48,181 nt of DNA from a virus: IMG/VR virus record IMGVR_UViG_3300043772_003331, positions 1 to 48,181 of that record; one strand, 5' to 3'. Positions 1 through 7,287 of the stretch are shown here, piece after piece. Numbering within the stretch: the stretch's first letter is position 1; the number at the start of each line of letters is the position of its first letter. The translations under genes were made by a program, and so were the position numbers. The notes beneath the pieces were generated by a model. That model was not told the origin of the DNA. It worked only from the letters and a program-made list of their open reading frames with translations, and did no database searches.

Positions 1-31
1 CATGTGGACCGCCCGCGTCAACCAATACTAA
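1..31 (+). CDS. Head-tail adaptor, 3' end only
   Basis: Only the last nine codons and the stop are inside the window. They encode MWTARVNQY, identical to the end of the 205-residue adaptor at 41437-42054, and the following gene is also the same in both places. This identifies the fragment as the C-terminus of the copy A adaptor. Confidence 0.8.
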   Translation, partial: MWTARVNQY

Positions 32-34
32 ATT

Positions 35-289
35 ATGCACCCGAATACCCGCATCACCAACCGCACGTCCGGCAGCCAATTCATCGGCGACACCAACACC
101 GTCACCGCTGACATCGTCTCCATCGACGTGATGACCGATACAAAGTTCCACACGCTGACCGGCAACCTCACCGGCGCCGCCAACGCCACCGAGGCCAGCG
201 CCGCGCTCATCAAAGCAGGCACGACCCTCGACGGCTTCTTCAGTGCCATCAAGCTGCACAGCGGCACGGTGATTGCCTACCGCAAATAG
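35..289 (+). CDS. Small conserved virion-region protein (84 aa)
   Basis: Function not recognised. The protein is 84 residues, has no membrane segment or signal peptide, and contains GNLTGAANATE in the middle and a C-terminal part of the type GTTLDGFFSAIKLHSG. The homologue at 42061-42315 has the same length and is closely similar, with most differences in residues 5-25. It lies directly after the adaptor and before the lysis genes, so a minor head-tail or tail component is more likely than a lysis role. That is inference from position only. The ATG at 35 follows the adaptor stop by three bases. The TAG stop touches the next gene's ribosome-binding region. Confidence 0.75.
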   Translation: MHPNTRITNRTSGSQFIGDTNTVTADIVSIDVMTDTKFHTLTGNLTGAANATEASAALIKAGTTLDGFFSAIKLHSGTVIAYRK

Positions 290-303
290 TGAGGAGCCGG
301 ACG

Positions 304-513
304 ATGAGCCTGTCGTATTTTCATCATAACATGAGCACCACCGAGAAAGGTGTGCTTGGAACGGTTACTAGCATCGGCTCAAGCGTCTTCTCAATGCTCC
401 CTCACCTAGAAACAACCCTGCGAGTCGCTGGTCTGTGTGTCGGCCTCGCGGTCGGCATCGTCACCCTAATTTCGGTCCTTCACGACCTAAGAAAGAAACA
501 GAAGCAAAAATAA
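304..513 (+). CDS. Holin-like single-span membrane protein (69 aa)
   Basis: 69-residue protein with a short soluble N-terminus, one strong transmembrane segment at about residues 40-60 (VAGLCVGLAVGIVTLISVL) and a very basic tail ending KKQKQK. This layout resembles small phage lysis membrane proteins (holin, antiholin or XhlA-like). The homologue at 42330-42539 is nearly identical, unusual in this diverged segment. I chose the ATG at 304 because a GAGGAG ribosome-binding site lies 7-12 bases upstream; the in-frame GTG at 289 would only add five residues. It is followed two bases later by a second hydrophobic gene, which suggests a holin/antiholin pair. The exact role is inferred. Confidence 0.8.
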   Translation: MSLSYFHHNMSTTEKGVLGTVTSIGSSVFSMLPHLETTLRVAGLCVGLAVGIVTLISVLHDLRKKQKQK

Positions 514-514
514 T

Positions 515-688
515 ATGCGTAACTACAAAACAACCCTGCTCGGAATCCTCACCATCATCGCCTCGCTCTCGACCGCTGGCCGCGAGTTCCTCGCCAACGG
601 CAGCATCCCCGACCTCGGCCTCATCGCCGCGAGCCTGCTCGCCGGTTGGGGCTTGGTCATGGCCAAAGACAACAACGCCCGCCTCTGA
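515..688 (+). CDS. Putative holin, two membrane spans (57 aa)
   Basis: A 57-residue protein starting MRNYKTTLLGILTIIAS. Two hydrophobic segments are visible, at about residues 7-22 and 33-50, separated by a short polar loop with GREFLANGS, and the tail is charged. Small size, two spans and position between another membrane protein and a lipoprotein/lytic enzyme pair fit a holin that lets the endolysin cross the inner membrane. A close homologue with the same length sits at 42541-42714. The ATG begins one base after the preceding stop. Family assignment is by architecture and context, not by a specific motif. Confidence 0.75.
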   Translation: MRNYKTTLLGILTIIASLSTAGREFLANGSIPDLGLIAASLLAGWGLVMAKDNNARL

Positions 689-692
689 CTCC

Positions 693-851
693 ATGAGCCA
701 CGCCCGCGTCACAAAACTCATTGCAGTTGCGATCCTCGCCGCGTCTTGGGCTGCTCTTGCGGCTGGGTGCGTCACGCTGGGCTACGACTTCATTAAGCAA
801 CAAGCCACCGTCACGTTCGACCACAAGACTGTCAAAGAGCCAACCAAGTGA
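693..851 (+). CDS. Small lipoprotein, o-spanin-like (52 aa)
   Basis: 52-residue protein with a hydrophobic signal sequence ending in a lipobox, LAAGC, with the modifiable cysteine at residue 26. The mature part is only 27 residues. A tiny lipoprotein in a lysis cassette is the expected form of an outer-membrane spanin (Rz1-type), which links to an inner-membrane partner to disrupt the outer membrane at lysis. No separate inner-membrane spanin was recognised, so one of the neighbouring membrane proteins might serve, or this may be another lysis accessory. The homologue at 42719-42871 has the same lipobox and a different C-terminus. The stop overlaps the start of the lytic enzyme gene. Confidence 0.72.
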   Translation: MSHARVTKLIAVAILAASWAALAAGCVTLGYDFIKQQATVTFDHKTVKEPTK

Positions 852-1411
852 TCCCCAAGAGCCGACCACAACAAAAGCGCGACGAGACGCTGAAGCAGCT
901 CAAGGCTGCCAACGTCAGCGATCCGGTGTGTCTGGTCGGCATTCGTGGCTATTACCGCGACTCGATGGGCGCCAAGGGCAAGCAGGATCGCGGAATCTAT
1001 GACGATGCCATCATCCTTGTCTCGCCCAACGCGCACGTTGCCTTCAACGCCAACGTCGATCCGGCCCGCTACGGCATCAACCCAAAGATCGGCAAAGGCT
1101 ACGCATCCCTCAAGTCAGGCGTCTACCGCTACCGACTGGGCAAGCACGGCATTCGGAGCGGCAACCCTTACAAAGCTCTGGTGCAGGGCGATGCAGTCAC
1201 CGTCCAGCGCGACGGCGGCAAGGAGGAGACCGGCTTCTTCGGCATCAACATCCATCGCGGCGGAATCACCCGCACCAACAGCGAAGGATGCCAGACCCTG
1301 CCGCCCGCCCAGTGGCCCGCCTTCATCTCCCTCGTTGAGTCCGAGATGAAACGCAACAACGCCAAAACCGTCAGCTACGTTTTAACACACCCAAGAAAGG
1401 ACATCGCCTAA
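848..1411 (+). CDS. L,D-transpeptidase-fold (YkuD-like) lytic enzyme
   Basis: 187 residues. The C-terminal half contains IHRGG followed nine residues later by SEGCQTL, i.e. H136, S145 and C148, which fits the H...(S/T)xGC catalytic signature of the YkuD/L,D-transpeptidase fold. Cysteine would attack peptidoglycan or a similar amide. In phages such proteins occupy the endolysin position, and here it follows holin-like and lipoprotein genes, so a cell-wall lytic role is inferred; the exact bond is not known. It has no signal peptide. The start is a GTG at 848 overlapping the previous stop by four bases (GTGA), implying translational coupling. In copy B the same slot holds an unrelated amidase. 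Confidence 0.72.
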   Translation: MIPKSRPQQKRDETLKQLKAANVSDPVCLVGIRGYYRDSMGAKGKQDRGIYDDAIILVSPNAHVAFNANVDPARYGINPKIGKGYASLKSGVYRYRLGKHGIRSGNPYKALVQGDAVTVQRDGGKEETGFFGINIHRGGITRTNSEGCQTLPPAQWPAFISLVESEMKRNNAKTVSYVLTHPRKDIA

Positions 1412-1412
1412 C

Positions 1413-2144
1413 ATGGCCAAAACAATCACCCAACTACCAGACGCCACGACTGTCGGAGCTTCCGACGAAATCATCGTCCAACAATCCGGCGTAACCAAAC
1501 GCGCAACCGTCACCGAGCTAAAGGCCGAAGTTGCCTCCTTGGGCGCCAACAACATCACCGTCAGTGGAGCCAACCGCTCGATCACCAACACCGGCAACTT
1601 TGCATTGTCATTTGGGACGAACAACACGGAGCGGGTGCGGGTTCATGCCAACGGCGACGTTTCATTTAACTCAACCGGAGCCAGCATCAACACGACGGTT
1701 GGCGGTGCATCGTGGACGAGCACCGGATACCACGTTCTTTACAGCAACGCGACACTGGCCGCGAACGGCATTATTGACTACCATTCCGACTGGGTCGCAA
1801 CCAACCGCAACGTGTTCCGAGTGCAGGCGGATGGCAATGCTCTAAACTTCAACAACAGCTACGGTGCGCTGTCCGATGCTTCGATCAAAGAAAACATCGA
1901 AGACGCTACGCCGAAGCTCGACGCGCTGAAGCAAGTCCGCGTCGTCAACTTCAATCGCATCGGCGACCCCGATAACAAGCAGATTGGCATGGTCGCACAA
2001 GAGCTGGAAGCGATTTGGCCGAAGCTCATTTCCGAGGACCAAGACGGTCTGAAGTCGATCAAATACAGCGTGCTGGTGCCCATACTCGTTAAGGCAGTGC
2101 AAGAACTCGCCGCCAAAGTGGAAACCTTAGAAGCCGCACAATGA
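1413..2144 (+). CDS. Tail fibre with C-terminal S74 chaperone domain
   Basis: 243 residues. The N-terminus (MAKTITQLPDATTVGASDEI) resembles phage fibre attachment regions. The middle is Asn/Thr/Gly-rich beta-type fibre. From about residue 150 the pattern ALSDASIKENI, QVRVVNFNRI, IGMVAQELEAIWP and YSVLVPILVKAVQEL is that of the intramolecular chaperone, peptidase S74, which trimerises fibres and releases itself by autoproteolysis at the serine of SDASIK (Ser and Lys dyad present). It would act on the virion as a receptor-binding or accessory fibre. This gene is absent from copy B, so it is an insertion or a loss between the two lineages. A final coiled coil ends at AKVETLEAAQ. Confidence 0.88.
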   Translation: MAKTITQLPDATTVGASDEIIVQQSGVTKRATVTELKAEVASLGANNITVSGANRSITNTGNFALSFGTNNTERVRVHANGDVSFNSTGASINTTVGGASWTSTGYHVLYSNATLAANGIIDYHSDWVATNRNVFRVQADGNALNFNNSYGALSDASIKENIEDATPKLDALKQVRVVNFNRIGDPDNKQIGMVAQELEAIWPKLISEDQDGLKSIKYSVLVPILVKAVQELAAKVETLEAAQ

Positions 2145-2311
2145 AACAACAACTCGCCGAACTCATCGAAGCCTACGCCGCCGCCCGCGTGAGCGGGAAC
2201 CGGATGCTGATGGAGTTTGCCGCCGGAAGGCTGAACGACATGATGGCAACGATTGATCTGGTGGTTCCCAAGGAGGTTTTTGAGCAAGCGGTGGAGGAGG
2301 CCAAAAAGTAG
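2141..2311 (+). CDS. Small helical protein after S74 fibre (56 aa)
   Basis: 56 residues, predicted largely helical, no membrane span. The ATG overlaps the S74 fibre stop (ATGA) and its own stop is two bases before the nozzle gene, so it is tightly placed in the late operon. Absent from copy B together with the fibre, which suggests the two genes travel as one unit; a fibre-associated chaperone or adhesin accessory is possible. Function not recognised. Confidence 0.6.
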   Translation: MKQQLAELIEAYAAARVSGNRMLMEFAAGRLNDMMATIDLVVPKEVFEQAVEEAKK

Positions 2312-2313
2312 CT

Positions 2314-4338
2314 ATGCCCCTTGAGAGTCCAGTGCAGCGCGATGGCGACGCCGGTTTTGTCGGCTTTGCCTCTCGCTTGAATCCGATCACACTTCCAGCC
2401 GGTCTGCTGCAAGCCTCGGAGAACATGCGCTTGGATCGCGGCGTGGCGAGCACTCGGCGGGGCGCCAAACGGATGGCCAGCGGCGTGGCACCGGCCAATG
2501 CGCCGCTCACCGTTCCGTTCAACTTGGCCGTGAGCGAGGGCACCGGAGATCCGGTGGTCAAATCCATATACGATGGCGGCGTGTTTGCCTCGGCGGTAGT
2601 CCGCTCGCCCGATGCAGTGAACAGCTTTGAGCTGGTGGTGCTGGCCGCGCCCGCCGAAGCGTATCTGCAAATCTTCGATGACGGCAGCGGGTTTAGCGCC
2701 CAGTGGGGCAGCGGACCGATCTTGGCAACGGATGGCGTCAATCCTGACGAGGAGATCGTGACCAACGCTGGCGAAGAAATTTTGTCCACCCTTTTGCCCG
2801 ACACGCTGACGTATCCGGCGGGCGAGACGATTGAGACAACGGACAAGGTCAGTATGGTGCAAGCCTTCAATCGGCTTTACCTGCTGCGCGAGGCCAGCAC
2901 CAACAAGGAAGGCTGGCAGTCCAAGGGTGTCACCAGCGGCGGCATCACGGTGTCTGGAACCACGGCCACGGTCAACCTCACGGCGCATGGCTACAGCGCC
3001 AACATGCGCGTGCGCATCGAGGGAAGTAGTGTCGCCGCCTTCGATGGCGTGGAATACGACATCGCCACGGCGGCCACGGACACTTTCACGATTACGGTGC
3101 CAAGCGGCGCCGCACAGGACACGACTACCACCGGCCGCACCGTTCGCCGAGTGAAGGCGCCTCTCTACTGGGATCTCGACCCATCGACCGACTTTGTCCG
3201 CAGCCCTGCCGGTGTGCCATCAGCGGGTTCCACCTACAAGTCACTGCCCTCAGTGCCGTGGGCGGTCTATACGAACAACCGTTTGGTAGTTCCGAGCGGC
3301 CGTGATGGCGTTCTGCTTTCAGACTGGCTGGACCCCGAGGTCTACGATCCGTTCTGGCAGAGCTTCCGTGCCAATCAAGGCAGCAACGACTACTTGGTCG
3401 CCGTGCAGCCTTGGGTCGAAGGCAAATTCTTGGTCTTCATGCGCAAGTCGATCTGGCTGGCAACCGTGGCGCAATTCTCCAGCACAGACGGATCAGACTT
3501 CAGTATCGACACCCCACTTTCCAAGCTGGAGCTGCTAACCGACGAGGTCGGATGCCTCGCCCGCAAGACGATTGCCGTGGCCGGTCAGTATGTTTTCTTC
3601 CTAAGTGACGCAGGTGTCTATCGCCTCGACGCTCGCCTCGACCTGCAACTGCGCGGCGACACCAAGCCACTAAGCGATCCGATTGCCGACCAGTTTGAGC
3701 AGTTAGATCCGGCCGCCTCCGAAAACGCTGTCGGCGTCTGGCACGACAACCGCTACTTGCTCTCGGTTCCGCAGACAGCGGGCGTCAACCCCGCCGCGTG
3801 GCTCTTTATTTGGTCGGCGCTCAATGAGCAGTGGGAGACCCGCGACAACTATGGCTTCGGCATTGATGACCTCTTGATCGTCACCGCAGGCAGTCGCCGC
3901 CGCGTCATGGCAACAAGCCAAGCGGGCACCATTATGATGCTCAACGAGGAGCAGGCTGGCGACAACGCGCCCGACCCATCCATCACCGGATATGTCGGCA
4001 CCGTGTCTGGACGCATAGTCACGCGCCGCTATGGCATGGGAAGCATGCACAATAAGCGATTCCTTCGCTCGCTTTCGGATGTGGTGCTGCCGGATACCGC
4101 CAGCATCACCGTCAAGGCGCGCCTGACCAATCCCGACTCGGAAATTACGCTGGTGCCGGGGCAGACGAATCTTAGCGGTCTATCCGAAGATTACACACTC
4201 AAGCAGCCGATCCGGCAAAAGGCTCACTATTGCGAGCTTGAATTTCTAACCACGGCCAACCGACCGGAGATCCGCAACGTCAGCATCGAAGCCGCAGGGC
4301 CAAGCAACCCACCGACCGAAACGCGCAACGCAGCTTAA
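2314..4338 (+). CDS. Tail nozzle/hub protein, T7 gp12-like
   Basis: 674 residues, homologous along its length to the 708-residue protein at 43460-45586. The order resembles podoviral tail tubular protein B/nozzle proteins: an N-terminal anchoring segment (MPLESPVQRDGDAGF...), an inserted beta domain at about 210-285 (AHGYSANMRVRIEG...FTITVPSG), then a long propeller-like part with NNRLVVPSG, VYDPFWQSF, RKSIWLA, ELLTDEVGC and FFLSDAGVYRLD. The last quarter (MHNKRFLRSLSDVVLP) is well conserved between copies. It would form the distal tail channel. It is preceded by a small gene two bases upstream. The family call rests on motif resemblance and position after the adaptor and lysis genes; P22-type stabilisation protein is an alternative name for the same role. 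Confidence 0.72.
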   Translation: MPLESPVQRDGDAGFVGFASRLNPITLPAGLLQASENMRLDRGVASTRRGAKRMASGVAPANAPLTVPFNLAVSEGTGDPVVKSIYDGGVFASAVVRSPDAVNSFELVVLAAPAEAYLQIFDDGSGFSAQWGSGPILATDGVNPDEEIVTNAGEEILSTLLPDTLTYPAGETIETTDKVSMVQAFNRLYLLREASTNKEGWQSKGVTSGGITVSGTTATVNLTAHGYSANMRVRIEGSSVAAFDGVEYDIATAATDTFTITVPSGAAQDTTTTGRTVRRVKAPLYWDLDPSTDFVRSPAGVPSAGSTYKSLPSVPWAVYTNNRLVVPSGRDGVLLSDWLDPEVYDPFWQSFRANQGSNDYLVAVQPWVEGKFLVFMRKSIWLATVAQFSSTDGSDFSIDTPLSKLELLTDEVGCLARKTIAVAGQYVFFLSDAGVYRLDARLDLQLRGDTKPLSDPIADQFEQLDPAASENAVGVWHDNRYLLSVPQTAGVNPAAWLFIWSALNEQWETRDNYGFGIDDLLIVTAGSRRRVMATSQAGTIMMLNEEQAGDNAPDPSITGYVGTVSGRIVTRRYGMGSMHNKRFLRSLSDVVLPDTASITVKARLTNPDSEITLVPGQTNLSGLSEDYTLKQPIRQKAHYCELEFLTTANRPEIRNVSIEAAGPSNPPTETRNAA

Positions 4339-4356
4339 ACAATAAGGAGAACAATC

Positions 4357-5556
4357 ATGGCAACAGTAACAGCAGGATACACATGGACGAGCGGGGAAAC
4401 CGTTACCCCGACGAAACTCAACTCGGCAGCCACGCCGACCGTCACCCTCGCCGATGGCGAAGTCACCAATGCCAAGGTCGCCAGCGGTCTTGATGCAAGC
4501 AAACTCACCACCGGCACGCTGCCTGCGGCCAGAATCGCCGACGCCTCGCTGCCCACGACCAAGCTGGCCGCCGGTGCGCTGCCGACCAACGTGACAGTGT
4601 CCTCGGCAAACATTGACAACTTGAGCATCGTCAACGCGGACGTAGCGAGTGCGGCAGCCATTGATCTCGGTAAGCTGGCGACCGGCGCCCTGCCCACAGC
4701 TATCACCGTCGCCTCTGCCAACTTGGTAGACGGCACCATCGTGAATGCAGACATCAACGCCTCGGCAGACATTGCCGACACTAAGCTGGCCACAATTTCC
4801 ACGGCTGGCAAAGTCTCCAACTCTGCAACTACAGCGACCAACGCCAACACGGCCAATGCCATTGTGGCGCGGGACGCCAGCGGAAATTTCTCAGCCGGAA
4901 CAATCACGGCCGCGTTGACAGGTAGCGTGACCGGAAACGTGACCGGCAACCTCACCGGCAACCTCACCGGCACCGCCAGCGCCATCGCGGACGGCAGTGT
5001 CAGCACGGCGAAGATTGTGGATGCTAACGTGACCAACGCCAAGCTGGCCAGCGACATTGACGCCAGCAAGCTCACCACCGGCACTTTACCGATTGCGCGG
5101 ATTGCCGACGATGCCGTCACCGACGCCAAGCTCTCCCTTGCCGCCAATGCTGGTGAAGTCAAAAAGGCGCTGAACGCCGACAACTCGCCGCCGATTTTTG
5201 CGTGCAGGGCTTGGGTCAATTTTGATGGGACGAAAGACACAACTGGAGCCGTGTCAACCGCTAATACAAACCGACTTCTTCGCGGATCAGGCAACGTAGC
5301 AAGCGTTCTTCGTAATGGAGTTGGCGATTACACGATTACTTTCACCACGGCCATGCCAGACGCAAATTATGCGATAGCATTGGCAACGCATGAGGGGACG
5401 GTCACCACGGCTCGCGGCTCTTCTGGAGTAACTATCGGCCACCTCACAACACCGGCTGCTGGTTCGTTTAACATAAACTGCCGTATTGGATCAACAAGCG
5501 GCGCTGACGGCGTTCCAGATGATCCGCCTACAGTAACGGCTTCTATCTTCCGATGA
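4357..5556 (+). CDS. Tail fibre, repetitive trimeric type
   Basis: 399 residues. It begins with a conserved anchor (YTWTSGETVTPTKLNSA), followed by many imperfect repeats of the type DASKLTTGTLPAARIAD and GNVTGNLTGN, typical of trimeric beta-helical phage fibres. The last roughly 130 residues, after AGEVKKALNADNSPPIF, form a different, non-repetitive tip domain that probably carries receptor specificity. The copy B counterpart (45592-47274) shares the anchor and the GNLTGTASAIADG block but has a different middle and a Tail Collar tip. A good ribosome-binding site (AAGGAG) precedes the ATG. The gene overlaps the following gene by four bases. Confidence 0.85.
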   Translation: MATVTAGYTWTSGETVTPTKLNSAATPTVTLADGEVTNAKVASGLDASKLTTGTLPAARIADASLPTTKLAAGALPTNVTVSSANIDNLSIVNADVASAAAIDLGKLATGALPTAITVASANLVDGTIVNADINASADIADTKLATISTAGKVSNSATTATNANTANAIVARDASGNFSAGTITAALTGSVTGNVTGNLTGNLTGTASAIADGSVSTAKIVDANVTNAKLASDIDASKLTTGTLPIARIADDAVTDAKLSLAANAGEVKKALNADNSPPIFACRAWVNFDGTKDTTGAVSTANTNRLLRGSGNVASVLRNGVGDYTITFTTAMPDANYAIALATHEGTVTTARGSSGVTIGHLTTPAAGSFNINCRIGSTSGADGVPDDPPTVTASIFR

Positions 5557-5897
5557 CCCCATGGCAAAAGGCAAAACAATGGTGGGACAACCACTCGACG
5601 CAAGACTTCTGGGAGCTTGTCGGCGAGCATCTGTCGTCCGGCTTAGTCCACGCCACGCCGGAAGTCTTTCTGCTGGCCTCGGAGCTGCGGTGGAACGCGG
5701 AGGAAGAACGCTTTGAAGACGGCGAGCCTAACACTTGGTTCGTCACTCTGGCTGCTGCTGCTGGCCGCGCAAACCCTGTGCGGGAGTTTATGCGCGTGGC
5801 GACTCGGCCGCAGCAATACGCGGCATGGTGCCGCAGGGGCAGCTTTGAGCCGCGCGTCTACGATTGGGACAAACTAATTAAGAAAACAGGAGGATAA
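5553..5897 (+). CDS. Ejection-operon protein, possibly T7 gp13-like
   Basis: 114 residues, almost the same in copy B (47277-47621). Visible patterns are HSTQDFWELVGEHL, VHATPEVFLLASEL, a Trp/aromatic-rich core, and AAWCRRGSFEPRVYDWDKL at the end. Similar short proteins with a terminal arrangement of R.G...RVY..D.L occur beside internal virion proteins in T7-like phages, where they have been called gp13-like or acetyltransferase-like. The resemblance is from memory and weak. The start ATG overlaps the fibre stop (ATGA), and an AGGAGG site follows its stop for the next gene. A maturation factor for the ejection proteins is the best guess. Confidence 0.65.
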   Translation: MTPWQKAKQWWDNHSTQDFWELVGEHLSSGLVHATPEVFLLASELRWNAEEERFEDGEPNTWFVTLAAAAGRANPVREFMRVATRPQQYAAWCRRGSFEPRVYDWDKLIKKTGG

Positions 5898-5901
5898 TTA
5901 T

Positions 5902-7287
5902 ATGGGTGGAAAATCATCATCACCAGCGCCGCAGCCAGTGCCAGCCGCACCGGCGCCGATTGATTACAATGCAATGGCCGAGGCGAGCATTCGCGTGGCC
6001 CGCGCCCAAAGCGCAGAGGAAGAAGCGGCGATCAAACGGCTATACCCTGAGTATATCCGCATGCAGTTTGGCACAGCGGACCAGCTCTCGCGCAACCTCG
6101 ACAACCAGTTCTCCCAGTTTGCCCGCCAGACCATCCTCGATGAGATGGGCCGCGACATGGGGCCGAGCGCTCTGGAGAACCAGATGCGCGCCCTTGGCGC
6201 CAACGCCATGTCTTACCGGCCGGATCAAATCTCCGCGCCGACCAACATCCGCAACGTGCGCGCCAATCTGGCCAACGCCGCGCAGATGGGTCCGGTGCGT
6301 GACGTTCGCGGAGTAAATGCACAGCGAGTCGGCGATGTCCGCGCCCGCGAAGTCGGCGCCGGTGCCCTCGGCCAGTCGCTAGTCGGCGAGGCCATGAACC
6401 GCGTGGCCAGCGGCGGACGGCTCTCTGCCGAGGCCAGCCGCGATGCCGTGCAGTCGGCCCGCGCCGGTATGGCTGCGCGCGGCATGGCAACCGGAAGCGC
6501 CGGTCTCGCCGCCGAGCTGCTGAACCGCGACCGTTACTCCCGCCAGCGCAACATGGAGGACTTGTCCTTTGCGCAAAACGTGCAGAACGCCGACATCCAA
6601 CGCCAGATGGCGGGAGCGGAGATGGCACTGCAAGCCGACCGAGGCAACCAAGCGCTCGCCGGTCAGATGTCCCTCGCCGATCAAGCGGCGATGATGGACG
6701 CACAGCGGCTCAACCAAGCGAGCGACCTGACGCGCGGCCAGACAGACGCCCAGTTCGCCCAGCAGACCGCCCTCGCCAACCAAGCGGCGCGCATGGACGC
6801 ACAGCGCCTCAACCAAGTGCGCGACACAACGCTCGGCCAGTTCCTACTGAACTCGCAGATGGCGAACCAAGAGGCGAACATGAATCAGGTCAACAACAAC
6901 CGTGGATTCCTGTCGAGTGTTTCACAGCAGGCGCTGGCCAATGACCAGATGCGCTCACAGCGGCGCCTTGGTCTCGGCACGCTCTACGGCGACATGGACC
7001 CTTACCGGCAGGCGCTGGGACCGGCGTTCCAGCTTGGAATGGGAACGCTGGGGAATACGACGCAGCAAGTCGGGAATATCTTCGGCAACTCCCTGCAGCA
7101 AAGTGGCAACGTGGCCAGCTTCAATACCAATATGGGCATGAGCCTGAGAAATTCTGCGCTTAACAATAATGCCGCCATGCAGGCCGCAGCAATGCAGGCC
7201 GGTGCCTCGCAGAACGCGGGCATGATGGGGATGTTTGGCGGCATCGGTGGCGGCGTGGTCACCGGAATCGCGGCGGCCTCTTTCTAA
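5902..7287 (+). CDS. Internal virion/ejection protein
   Basis: 461 residues, highly helical, Ala/Gln/Met/Asn-rich with repeated units such as ADQAAMMDAQRLNQ and ANQAARMDAQRLNQ at about 255-310, a Pro/Ala-rich N-terminus, and a Gly/Met-rich hydrophobic C-terminus (MMGMFGGIGGGVVTGIAAASF). Such composition is usual for podoviral internal proteins that leave the capsid with the DNA and help build a channel across the envelope. The C-terminal glycine-rich segment could insert in a membrane. First 185 residues are nearly identical in copy B (47626 onward). An AGGAGG ribosome-binding site lies just upstream of the ATG at 5902. Its stop overlaps the next ATG (TAATG). Confidence 0.75.
   Translation: MGGKSSSPAPQPVPAAPAPIDYNAMAEASIRVARAQSAEEEAAIKRLYPEYIRMQFGTADQLSRNLDNQFSQFARQTILDEMGRDMGPSALENQMRALGANAMSYRPDQISAPTNIRNVRANLANAAQMGPVRDVRGVNAQRVGDVRAREVGAGALGQSLVGEAMNRVASGGRLSAEASRDAVQSARAGMAARGMATGSAGLAAELLNRDRYSRQRNMEDLSFAQNVQNADIQRQMAGAEMALQADRGNQALAGQMSLADQAAMMDAQRLNQASDLTRGQTDAQFAQQTALANQAARMDAQRLNQVRDTTLGQFLLNSQMANQEANMNQVNNNRGFLSSVSQQALANDQMRSQRRLGLGTLYGDMDPYRQALGPAFQLGMGTLGNTTQQVGNIFGNSLQQSGNVASFNTNMGMSLRNSALNNNAAMQAAAMQAGASQNAGMMGMFGGIGGGVVTGIAAASF

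Larger units (their letters stand above)
1..6457. repeat. Diverged duplicate of late segment, copy A
   Basis: This stretch matches 42024-48181 gene for gene, with an offset of about 42.0 kb at the left end and 41.7 kb at the right end, where copy B is cut by the window. The end of the adaptor gene, the 84-aa gene, two holin-like genes, a lipoprotein, the nozzle, the fibre, the 114-residue protein and the start of the first ejection protein recur in the same order. Copy A alone has the S74 fibre and a 56-aa gene (1413-2311). The lytic enzyme differs completely. The copies are clearly not identical, so this is not a simple terminal redundancy. Confidence 0.93.

Noticed and set aside
4335-5294. 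319-codon minus-strand frame of low complexity
   Set aside because: Mirror of the repetitive fibre gene; its Ala/Leu/Val/Pro repeats simply reflect the fibre repeats.
1-6457. Direct terminal repeat proving a complete linear phage genome
   Set aside because: The two copies differ in many bases and in whole genes; true terminal repeats would be identical.
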